Positions 1 through 5,411 of a stretch of 11,300 nt of DNA are shown one piece after another. Each line of letters opens with the position of its first letter. The first letter of the stretch is position 1. A program made the translations under genes and the position numbers. Under the pieces are notes generated by a model, which saw nothing but the letters and a program-made list of their open reading frames with translations, did no database searches and was not told the origin of the DNA. Location of the stretch: positions 1-11,300 of the forward strand of contig JANOPN010000211.1 of assembly GCA_031421855.1 (NCBI GenBank). Direction: 5' to 3'. The stretch comes from JAAFHN01 sp031421855. GTDB taxonomy: Bacteria; Pseudomonadota; Gammaproteobacteria; Burkholderiales; Burkholderiaceae_C.

Positions 1-110
1 ATGCGCTCGACCTGAGCAAGCGTTGACTGCATGACCTCACGGCAACTCAGCGCGCGAGCGTGGATTGCGTTTGAGAGCTGCCGCGCGGTCAACGCTTGGA
101 TGTCAGACAT
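1..110 (-). CDS. Amidase (amidase-signature family), N-terminal fragment
   Basis: The ATG at 110-108 opens a frame that runs to the left edge without a stop, giving about 36 residues. It begins MSDIQALTARQLSNAIHARA and continues with SCREVMQSTLAQVER. This is the usual opening of amidase-signature enzymes: helix 'LTA-x-L-x-x-A-I-x-x-R', then 'S-x-x-E-V-M-x-x-x-L-x-x-V/I-E-R'. These enzymes hydrolyse amides with a Ser-cisSer-Lys triad, which here lies beyond the window, so substrate and activity cannot be judged. The start overlaps the last 8 bp of the BLUF gene and has no obvious ribosome-binding site, suggesting coupled translation. Bug receptor and amidase genes often neighbour each other in Burkholderiales, which fits uptake and hydrolysis of an amide; that link is inference. 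Confidence 0.8.
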   Translation of the reverse strand, partial: MSDIQALTARQLSNAIHARALSCREVMQSTLAQVER

Positions 111-621
111 GGCTGAGTTCAGCGCCGAGTTCGTCAAAAAATGTGTGCATCAGCGTGATCAAGGTGAGTGAGGTCATGGCTGTGGGGTCAAACACGCCAA
201 ATGAGCTGTGCAAGTTCAGGAGTTGCCGCTGCGTTTCGTTGTGCCCCAAATAGGTCATGCGCCAAGCCGACCAGCGCCTTGATTTGTGGACCGACTCGCT
301 GACTGTTAGCAAGCTGTGGTGGCGGATGTCACGGGACACCCGAGCAAACGTGGCGTCGACGACATCCACCGTCCCTTCGATTGCCTGCAAAAAAAAGCGG
401 TTGTTGAACATCAATACGCCGCCGATGTTGTTTTGTGCGTTGAGCTCGGTGCACTGCGCCAAGATGTCGTAGACCCCGTTCACGCCCAGCTGTGGCGCCA
501 CACGCGAGCAATAGATCAGCTCCTTGAATGGGCCCTTACCCTTGAGGTCGTGCTCATCGCTTTCGGAAAAGTGCGACGGCACCAGTGTTGAGGTGATGTC
601 GTCGCGGCGTTTGAAAATCAT
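103..621 (-). CDS. Short BLUF-domain blue-light sensor
   Basis: This 172-residue protein has a polar N-terminal extension of about 32 residues, one BLUF domain (about 33-125) and a helical C-terminal tail. BLUF domains bind FAD and sense blue light by rearranging hydrogen bonds around the flavin. The key residues are all present at canonical spacing: Tyr37 (ELIYCS), Asn61 (ELNAQNN), Gln79 (FFLQAIEG), Trp120 and Met122 (WSAWRM). The Tyr-Asn (+24) and Tyr-Gln (+42) intervals match those I recall for E. coli BluF (YcgF) and Rhodobacter AppA. No EAL, GGDEF or cyclase output domain is attached, so it should signal through a partner protein. ATG 621 is chosen because it forms an ATGA overlap with the stop of the upstream gene; the open frame further upstream is antisense-type composition within that gene. 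Its own stop overlaps the amidase start. Confidence 0.93.
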   Translation of the reverse strand: MIFKRRDDITSTLVPSHFSESDEHDLKGKGPFKELIYCSRVAPQLGVNGVYDILAQCTELNAQNNIGGVLMFNNRFFLQAIEGTVDVVDATFARVSRDIRHHSLLTVSESVHKSRRWSAWRMTYLGHNETQRQLLNLHSSFGVFDPTAMTSLTLITLMHTFFDELGAELSHV

Positions 622-1667
622 GGTCTTGTCGGTTTGATGTCGGCAAAGCTGATCCCGAACCCCGGGGCCGCGGCTGAGTCGGTGCTGATGTCGGGTTTGA
701 CTTCGTCGATCGCCAACCCTATCTCGCTGACCAGAAACTGCGATGCGACTTGCGCTCTGCGGCGCTCGGCACTCAGTGCTGGCGTGGTGCCGTTCGCGGG
801 CGAATCTGCCTCGGGTGTGCGTGCGAGGGGGCGCCTTGCCCCGGGCGTGTTCGTGCGAAGTGCCCCGGTGAAAAAAAGCCCAGCGACCGTGTTGCCCAGT
901 GTGCGCCCTTGCAGGCCGCTCACGTAGGCCAGCTCGCCGTAGGTCATCGCGCCACGGCGTTTGAGCAAGTCGATCACTTGCAGGGCTTGGGGCGTGACTT
1001 GCGACACCGGAATGGTCGGTAGGCGTTTGAGTCGAATGGTGGAGTTGTGGTAGCGCGCCGTCATGAGGTCTTCTGGGCAGTACCGGGTGAAGCACCACAT
1101 CGCTTCGCTCATGCGCATGCTCATGAACGTCAACGGCGCGGCGGCCGTCGGTGGGCGAGCGGCCCAATGGGTCGCATTGAGTTCATCGCTCGTGGCTTGG
1201 CGATCAAACGCGACCATGCGACGCTCAAAGTCGACCACTGCCACGAGTTTGTTGCCATGATTCAAGTGCCACAGGCCGATTGGCGGCTCGCCCAGCGCGT
1301 GGCGCATGTACACCGCTGCGCCCATGCGATACGCCGACAACTGCCCGCGCAGCGCAATTTCTAGTCGAAGCAAGCGAGCGATGAGCGCGTCGCGCAGTCC
1401 GACGGTGTTGACCTGTGCGTCCGATTGGCTTGAGGTATCGCGAACCGTCGATAGATCCAACACACCTGTCGGCTGAGGGTTTGCCCAAGCTTGGATGCGG
1501 TCGAATACCGCCGCGCAGCACAGCAAATAGGCGTCAGCTTGTTCGTCTTCGGTTACCACCCAAGCAGGACGCCATCGGGCATCAAGTGATGCGACAGCTT
1601 GCGTGATGGCGTTTGCCTCGCCAGGGCGGTACCCCAGCAACCGCAGTCGCAGCTCGGGGCGGTCCAT
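618..1667 (-). CDS. Unrecognised protein with C-terminal winged-helix-like region; possible BLUF partner
   Basis: I do not recognise the family of this 349-residue protein. Residues 5-60 look like alternating strand and helix (LRLRLLGY, an alpha helix, WRPAWVVTED, ADAYLLC), loosely like a degenerate receiver fold. Residues 90-200 contain a helix and further strands (KLVAVVDFERRMVAFDR). Residues 222-273 look like a winged helix: QALQVIDLLKRRGAMTYGEL, then VSGLQGRTLGNTVAGLFFTG. The last 75 residues are low-complexity and probably disordered. ATG 1667 is preferred over the upstream ATG 1748, because 1667 sits 1 bp after the Bug stop with AAGG about 9 bp upstream, whereas 1748 lies inside the Bug gene. 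Its stop overlaps the BLUF start (ATGA). A regulator that works with the BLUF sensor is plausible but inferred. Confidence 0.75.
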   Translation of the reverse strand: MDRPELRLRLLGYRPGEANAITQAVASLDARWRPAWVVTEDEQADAYLLCCAAVFDRIQAWANPQPTGVLDLSTVRDTSSQSDAQVNTVGLRDALIARLLRLEIALRGQLSAYRMGAAVYMRHALGEPPIGLWHLNHGNKLVAVVDFERRMVAFDRQATSDELNATHWAARPPTAAAPLTFMSMRMSEAMWCFTRYCPEDLMTARYHNSTIRLKRLPTIPVSQVTPQALQVIDLLKRRGAMTYGELAYVSGLQGRTLGNTVAGLFFTGALRTNTPGARRPLARTPEADSPANGTTPALSAERRRAQVASQFLVSEIGLAIDEVKPDISTDSAAAPGFGISFADIKPTRP

Positions 1668-1668
1668 G

Positions 1669-2676
1669 TCAGTCGACCTTGGCGCCTGATGCCTTGACCA
1701 CTGCGGCCCACTTGGTGATCTCTGCGTCAATGTGCCGCGCAAACTCAAGTGGCGTGTTGCCGCCTGGAATCGCGCCTTGGCTCAGCAGCCGCTCGCGCAC
1801 CACTGGAGCCGCGAGCGCTTTGGCCGACTCGACCTGGATGCGTTTCACCACGTCAGCCGGCATGGCAGCAGGTGCAAGCAGCCCAAACCACGAGCTGGCC
1901 TCAAAGCCTTTGAGTTTGCCGGCTTCTTCAATGGTGGGCACACTGGGTAGCGCGTCGCTTCGTTTGGCGCTGGTCACGGCCAACGCGACCAAGCGTCCTG
2001 ACTTGATGTGTGGCAGGGCTGAGGGCAGGTTGTCAAACATCACGTCCATGCTGCCACCGACCAAGTCAAGCAAGGCTGGGCCTGAGCCGCGATACGGAAA
2101 ATGCACCATGTACGCGCCGCTCATGCTCTTAAACAGCTCGCCCGCAAGGTGGATGCTGGTGCCATTGCCCGAACTGGCCATGTTGAGTTTGCCGGGATTG
2201 CGCCGCGCGTAGGCGATGAAGTCGGCCACGTTGGTGATGCCCAATGCGCGCGCTTTTTCAGCGTTCATCACCATCACATTGGGTACGCCCGCAACCAAAG
2301 TAATGGGGGCGAAGTCCTTGACAGGGTCGTACGCCAAGGCGGCGTAGAGGGACTTGTTGATGCCATGGGTGCCCACGGTTCCCATGAGCACGGTGTGGCC
2401 ATCGCTGGATTTGGCGACGCGGTCGGTGCCAATGTTGCCGCCCGCACCGGCGACGTTCTCAACAACAAAACTCTGCCCAAACGCGCGGCTGAGCTCGGGT
2501 GCAAGTGCCCGCGCCAGCAAGTCGGTTGTGCCGCCCGGCGCAAACGGCACGACGATGCGAACCGGTTTGGATGGCCAGGCGGGTTGCGCAAAAGCAGTGC
2601 TGGCCAGTCCTATAGTAATAGCAACAAACCCAATGAATCCGGAGACCAATTGCCTAAAAGATGCCAAAAATGCCAT
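1669..2676 (-). CDS. Bug/TctC-family periplasmic solute receptor (tripartite tricarboxylate transporter type)
   Basis: This 335-residue extracytoplasmic receptor has the usual family length. A Sec signal peptide (hydrophobic about 10-26, cleavage after AFA at about 30) is followed by the hallmark 'WPSKPVRIVVPFAPGGTTD', then 'VVENVAGAGGNIGTD', 'DFAPITLVAGVPNVMVMN', 'GKLNMASSGNGTSIHLAGEL' and 'VHFPYRGSGPALLDLVGG'. Bug proteins bind small organic acids, amides or similar ligands in the periplasm and may feed a TctAB permease; no permease is in this window, and most Bug genes are orphans. The start is fixed by an AGGAG site 7 bp upstream and lies only 4 bp after the preceding stop. Oddity: residues 9-22 of the signal peptide are encoded by one copy of a dispersed 32-bp repeat. 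The downstream amidase hints at an amide-type ligand, but this is inference. Confidence 0.96.
   Translation of the reverse strand: MAFLASFRQLVSGFIGFVAITIGLASTAFAQPAWPSKPVRIVVPFAPGGTTDLLARALAPELSRAFGQSFVVENVAGAGGNIGTDRVAKSSDGHTVLMGTVGTHGINKSLYAALAYDPVKDFAPITLVAGVPNVMVMNAEKARALGITNVADFIAYARRNPGKLNMASSGNGTSIHLAGELFKSMSGAYMVHFPYRGSGPALLDLVGGSMDVMFDNLPSALPHIKSGRLVALAVTSAKRSDALPSVPTIEEAGKLKGFEASSWFGLLAPAAMPADVVKRIQVESAKALAAPVVRERLLSQGAIPGGNTPLEFARHIDAEITKWAAVVKASGAKVD
2618..2649 (-). repeat. Dispersed 32-bp repeat, copy R1 (inside Bug signal peptide)
   Basis: Read on the minus strand this copy starts TTGGTCTCCGGATTCATT and ends GTTTGTTGCTAT. It differs from the majority sequence of the five copies at about 2 of 32 positions. 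It encodes LVSGFIGFVAI, essentially the hydrophobic core of the Bug signal peptide. Confidence 0.85.
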
Positions 2677-2680
2677 GAGA

Positions 2681-3106
2681 TCACTCCTGAGGGGTGCTGA
2701 GAGGTCGTGGATGCGGCGTGCTGCCGGGCCACTGGTGATTGAGTGCCTGCGCCAGTCTTTGCCCCGGCCGCATTGAGCAGCTCAGAGCCAAGGCATTGCA
2801 ATGCGTGATGATGCCATTTTGCAAGCTGCTGTCGGCTTGGCCGATGCAGGCGCTGTCGTGCGACACCGTGCACGCGGCCAAACCATTGGCTTGAAGAACG
2901 GCCAGCGCTGCAATGCCAGCCCCGTCTTTGCCCACACCTGCGTCGTTGAACACCGACAGCAGCGGGCGGGCAGCCAATGCGTATTTGGCTGAACTCAGGC
3001 CACCGTGCGAGCCGCTGATGGCAATGCAGCCGCAGTCGCGCTCATTCAATTGTGTGATTGAGTCGACGATTTTCAAGGCGGGCAAGGTGCGCACGGGCAT
3101 GGGCAT
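2681..3106 (-). CDS. Small conserved-looking protein of unrecognised family (SGSHGG / NDAG / HDSACIG motifs)
   Basis: This 141-residue protein has no signal peptide or membrane segment, so it is probably cytosolic. I cannot name the family. Motifs that look functional are S31-G-S-H-G-G36, V52-F-N-D-A-G57 followed by KDGAGIAAL, and V81-S-H-D-S-A-C-I-G89 near ADSSLQNGII. The Gly-rich turns and repeated small/Asp residues suggest an alpha/beta fold with a ligand or active site built from these loops. The last 30 residues are Pro-rich and probably disordered. ATG 3106 follows a weak GAGG about 16 bp upstream; the ATG two codons later is an alternative start. Its TGA is 4 bp before the Bug ATG and adjoins the Bug ribosome-binding site, so the two are almost certainly co-transcribed and it may act on the compound the Bug receptor binds. 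Confidence 0.72.
   Translation of the reverse strand: MPMPVRTLPALKIVDSITQLNERDCGCIAISGSHGGLSSAKYALAARPLLSVFNDAGVGKDGAGIAALAVLQANGLAACTVSHDSACIGQADSSLQNGIITHCNALALSCSMRPGQRLAQALNHQWPGSTPHPRPLSTPQE
2684..2688 (-). promoter_or_regulatory. Shine-Dalgarno site of the Bug gene
   Basis: AGGAG on the minus strand lies 7 bp upstream of the ATG at 2676 and immediately precedes the stop codon of the upstream gene. It is the clearest ribosome-binding site on the minus strand of this window and fixes the Bug start, which matters because the repeat copy begins only about 27 bp into the gene. Confidence 0.8.
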
Positions 3107-3141
3107 GGGCCGAGTCTCGCACCAAACCTCAAAAAACGATA

Positions 3142-4266
3142 TCAGGGTATCAGCCGAACCTCGGTAATCGTCAACAAGCCCGCATTGAGTGTGGCGGTGG
3201 CTTGAACCAGCTGCGCGCCCGCACTGAGCAAGTTGCGCGCACCGGACAAACTGGGGTCGATGGCAATTGGCAGGTCGTTGAGTCGCAAATTGCCGTCGAC
3301 CCCGACGTAGACTTGACCTTGCATGCGAACCGTTGCCAGCGGTGGCAGGCTTGGCAGGTGGCTGGACAATTGGGTCGCGACACGCACGCCTGCTGCGGGG
3401 CGGTTGTCAAACACGGCATGCACCAAGCTGCCGTCGCGCAGCGGCGCGGGCAGCTGCGCGCCAAACACAGCAGCTGATGCGCTGAAGTGGGTGTTGTTCA
3501 GGGCAAAACCGCTGGCATTGATGCGGGCCATGCCGCTGGTCTGCGTCAGTGACAACTGCTGGGTCGCTCGGGTGATTCGGGTGGCTTTGACCTCGGCCGC
3601 TTCTGCGCCCGTTGCGCGCAGGTTGGGCCTGAGGTGGCCGTGGACTTGCAACAGGTCGCCCACGCGGATGTCGGCCAAGCTTGTCGGGCTTGGGGCTTGA
3701 GCGAAAACCGAGGCTGCATCAACGCGCACCTCCACGTCGCCCATGATGAATCCCGTCGCGTTAACCGCGGTCACCGCGCCACGAAGCACGGGTCGTGAGC
3801 TGATATCGGCCGCTGTACCCGTGCCCGGCGCGGCGTCTGAGCGACCACTCACTCGCACGATCATGCCCAGGCGCAACCCCTCCAGTTCGGGGTCGTCGAG
3901 TTGCTGCGTGGCGCTCGCCGGCAGTTGCCAGGCGATGTCGCAGACGGTCAGGGGAGTCAGCGAGGTGACGACGCCAAATGCGCTTGTCGCAATAGCTCCC
4001 GCCACCGCCCCAGATCCGGGGTTGGGCGCTGGCACGGGAGCAGGAGCTGGGCCAGGAGCTGGGGCGGGAGCTGGGGTTGGTGCTGGCGAAGGTGGCAAGG
4101 TGCCCGTACCGCCACCGCCCGGAATCACGGCCACGGGCGAGTCGCCACCGCCGCAGCCGCTGAGAGAAAATGCCGCACAGGCCGCCCACAGCGCTCCGAA
4201 TCGCAGACTCAATCGGCGATGGCGTGACGAGGGGTTATCGGCGGATGGCGTGTTGAATTCGCTCAT
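3142..4266 (-). CDS. DUF5666-type lipoprotein with Pro/Ala linker
   Basis: This 374-residue envelope protein has an N-terminal charged stretch, a hydrophobic segment (about 22-35) and a lipobox LSGC with the acylated Cys at 38. Glycines follow, then a Pro/Ala-rich spacer (about 58-84). The rest (about 90-374) is made of repeated small beta modules of DUF5666 style: 'GVVTSLTPLTV', 'LRLGMIVRVSGR', 'RGAVTAVNATGFIMGDVEV', 'IRVGDLLQVHGHL', 'VRMQGQVYVGVDGNLRLNDLPI'. Such modules resemble OB/SH3-like barrels. Their function is not established. The ATG overlaps the stop of the DUF6502 gene (ATGA), and the two families commonly occur as a pair. After Cys38 come Gly residues rather than Asp, so outer-membrane sorting is expected under the E. 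coli rule; this is inference. Confidence 0.85.
   Translation of the reverse strand: MSEFNTPSADNPSSRHRRLSLRFGALWAACAAFSLSGCGGGDSPVAVIPGGGGTGTLPPSPAPTPAPAPAPGPAPAPVPAPNPGSGAVAGAIATSAFGVVTSLTPLTVCDIAWQLPASATQQLDDPELEGLRLGMIVRVSGRSDAAPGTGTAADISSRPVLRGAVTAVNATGFIMGDVEVRVDAASVFAQAPSPTSLADIRVGDLLQVHGHLRPNLRATGAEAAEVKATRITRATQQLSLTQTSGMARINASGFALNNTHFSASAAVFGAQLPAPLRDGSLVHAVFDNRPAAGVRVATQLSSHLPSLPPLATVRMQGQVYVGVDGNLRLNDLPIAIDPSLSGARNLLSAGAQLVQATATLNAGLLTITEVRLIP
4015..4095 (-). repeat. Imperfect GC-rich tandem repeat encoding the Pro/Ala spacer
   Basis: On the plus strand the unit GGAGCTGGG recurs with variants (GGAGCAGGA, GGAGCTGGGC, GGTGCTGG). It encodes Pro-Ala dipeptides between the lipid anchor and the folded part of the DUF5666 protein. 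Such tracts can change length by replication slippage in steps that keep frame. Confidence 0.7.
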
Positions 4267-5177
4267 GGCTGCATCTTTTTGGGTGATTTCTTGGGTGTTG
4301 GCTTCGGTGTCGACTTCGGTGTTGGGACGCTGGCAGCTGAGTCAAAGGTCTCAACCACGCTGACGTACATGCCCACTCGAATGCGGTGCCGGGGGTCGCT
4401 GCTGGCGACCCCAGCGGCCTCGGGTGCGTCGCAAATCTGCTGATAAAGCCGCTGATGCGCCTGCGACCACGCCTCGCGAGCGACTTGGTTGATTTTTTCG
4501 GCATCGGCCAAGCTCAAGCCCTCGCCCCAAATGGCTTGCTCGACCCGCTTGTTTGGCGCGGCGCTGAGGTTGTGCAAGCCCGTAAGCAAATGGTCGCGCA
4601 CGTTGTCGCTCAGGACGGACAAACCGTCTTCGAGCGAGCCTTTGGGCACAAACTGCGCCACCAAAAGGCTCACGCGATCCGCCTCTTCACTCACCAAACC
4701 AAGTCGCAGCAACTCCTCAAGCACGGCGCGCGGATGGACATCGGTCGTCACGCTGCGGGCGAGTTTGGCAAAACAGGGCAGGTCTGGGTCGTCGCTCAAC
4801 AGCGGCAAAACGGCGGTGTTGGGCTTGTCGCGAACGGCGTCGGCCCACCGCAACAGCACCTGCGAGGCCCACGGGCGCTTGCGCGGCGCGAGCTGTTCGC
4901 CCTTCTCCTTGGCCTCATTCAGCGCGTGCAACCTAAGCACCTCTTTGCGATGCAAACCGGTCGCCACCGACACCTGGCTGGTGTTTCGGGTGGCGTTGGG
5001 TCGCTGCGCCGCCGCGACCATCGCCATGCGCCAGGCTTCATCCACCGACGCGTGCCCCAAACCCGCTCGCAAGGCCAGCTCGGCCATGGGCTGCATCCAG
5101 GCGCTCAGGGCTGCCAGCGCCGCATCGGCTCCCAATGGCGTGGGTGTTGTCGAAGTGAGTTCGGGTTTTTGGGGCAT
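4263..5177 (-). CDS. DUF6502 family protein with HTH-like segment and basic Lys/Pro tail
   Basis: This 304-residue protein is probably cytosolic. The N-terminal third (about 17-90) is helical and includes an HTH-like stretch 'NTSQVSVATGLHRKEVLRLH' (about 65-84), which resembles the DUF6502 N-terminus. The middle (about 100-250) has further helices, including 'PRAVLEELLRLGLVSEEADRVSLL' that looks like a second winged segment. The end (about 279-304) is a Ser/Thr/Pro/Lys tail, SVPTPKSTPKPTPKKSPKK, resembling histone-H1-like tails and possibly binding nucleic acid. I recognise the family with moderate confidence and its molecular role is not established. It is the first gene of the minus-strand unit. 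ATG 5177 sits just inside a small palindrome (5179-5193), consistent with autoregulation; that is inference. Confidence 0.78.
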   Translation of the reverse strand: MPQKPELTSTTPTPLGADAALAALSAWMQPMAELALRAGLGHASVDEAWRMAMVAAAQRPNATRNTSQVSVATGLHRKEVLRLHALNEAKEKGEQLAPRKRPWASQVLLRWADAVRDKPNTAVLPLLSDDPDLPCFAKLARSVTTDVHPRAVLEELLRLGLVSEEADRVSLLVAQFVPKGSLEDGLSVLSDNVRDHLLTGLHNLSAAPNKRVEQAIWGEGLSLADAEKINQVAREAWSQAHQRLYQQICDAPEAAGVASSDPRHRIRVGMYVSVVETFDSAASVPTPKSTPKPTPKKSPKKMQP

Positions 5178-5178
5178 A

Positions 5179-5193
5179 TGGAAGTGTTTTCCA
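5179..5193. promoter_or_regulatory. Palindrome TGGAA-N5-TTCCA at the DUF6502 start
   Basis: A perfect 5+5 inverted repeat (TGGAAGTGTTTTCCA) ends 1 bp before the DUF6502 ATG and lies just downstream of that gene's candidate -10 box. The position suits an operator, possibly for the HTH-bearing DUF6502 protein itself. Arms of 5 bp are short enough to arise by chance. Confidence 0.35.
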
Positions 5194-5222
5194 TTTTATC
5201 CGGTTTGCATCGGTTCTACAAT
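5194..5222 (-). promoter_or_regulatory. Candidate promoter of the DUF6502-led unit
   Basis: On the minus strand TTGTAG (5222-5217) is followed after exactly 17 bp by TAAAAT (5199-5194), a fair sigma-70 match. Transcription would begin about 10 bp before the ATG, giving a very short leader. Confidence 0.45.
5194..5222 (+). promoter_or_regulatory. Candidate promoter of the TPP-riboswitch/TonB receptor unit
   Basis: TACAAT at 5217-5222 is a good -10 box, and the RNA would begin about 6-8 bp later, at the start of the riboswitch P1 stem. The -35 region 17 bp upstream (TTTTAT) is poor. The same hexamers in reverse serve as the divergent candidate promoter, so the two would compete for polymerase. 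Confidence 0.45.
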
Positions 5223-5225
5223 TCA

Positions 5226-5323
5226 GGCTTCGCTAGGGGTGCGGCAGCGCTTGGGTCACCAGGCACTGTTGCTGAGATCACACCCTTTGAACCTGATTGA
5301 GGTCATCCTCGCGCAGGGAAGCC
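5226..5323 (+). promoter_or_regulatory. TPP (thiamine pyrophosphate) riboswitch, THI element
   Basis: The core consensus is unmistakable: CTAGGGGTGC (5233-5242), GCTGAGAT (5271-5278), CACCCTTTGAACCTGAT (5281-5297) and GCGCAGGGAAGC (5311-5322). P1 forms from GGCTTC (5226-5231) and GAAGCC (5318-5323), P2 from AGGGGTG with CACCCTT, and P5 from GAGG (5299-5302) with CCTC (5307-5310). The CTGAGA loop binds the pyrimidine part of TPP and the P4/P5 side binds the diphosphate. TPP binding normally switches the downstream gene off. The only gene that follows is the TonB-dependent receptor at 5412, so that receptor is placed in thiamine homeostasis. Confidence 0.95.
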
Positions 5324-5363
5324 GCGCTTCAAATCCGTCCCCACGCCGATGATCCGGTGTGGG
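5318..5363 (+). promoter_or_regulatory. Riboswitch expression platform: P1-competing hairpin and GC-rich stem-loop
   Basis: GAAGC-CGC-GCTTC (5318-5330) is a perfect 5-bp hairpin whose left arm is the 3' strand of P1, so it cannot coexist with the ligand-bound aptamer. It is followed by a 9-bp stem (5340-5348 with 5355-5363, one G-T wobble, loop ATGATC). No T-run follows, so classical intrinsic termination is not supported. Control of translation or Rho-dependent termination is more likely. Confidence 0.5.
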
Positions 5364-5411
5364 TGTCGACGCGCAGTTCCTCCTGCTTTGACGTTGTTGA
5401 AAGAAAACGCC

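Noticed and set aside
622..1167. Long N-terminal extension of the BLUF frame to an ATG at 1167
   Set aside because: It lies antiframe inside the 349-residue gene, has His/Arg-rich shadow composition, and the ATGA overlap at 621 gives a natural start.
1668..1748. 27-residue upstream extension of the 349-residue protein
   Set aside because: It would be encoded inside the Bug gene; ATG 1667 is 1 bp past the Bug stop and fits the operon spacing.
2101..2700. Plus-strand 199-residue open frame opposite the Bug gene
   Set aside because: It is an antisense shadow of an unambiguous Bug receptor with no recognisable motif.
5256..5276. Resemblance of riboswitch segment GGTCACC...TGTTGCTGA to the dispersed repeat
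   Set aside because: The match is broken by length and sequence differences, and the segment is explained by the conserved TPP aptamer.
4386..5300. Plus-strand 304-residue open frame opposite DUF6502
   Set aside because: Composition (His, Gln, Arg-rich) and lack of motifs mark it as an antisense shadow of a GC-rich gene; its end runs through the riboswitch.
5349..5411. Upstream ATG start for the TonB receptor
   Set aside because: The ATG sits in the loop of the expression-platform stem, has no ribosome-binding site, and precedes a Cys/Arg-rich stretch unlike a signal peptide.
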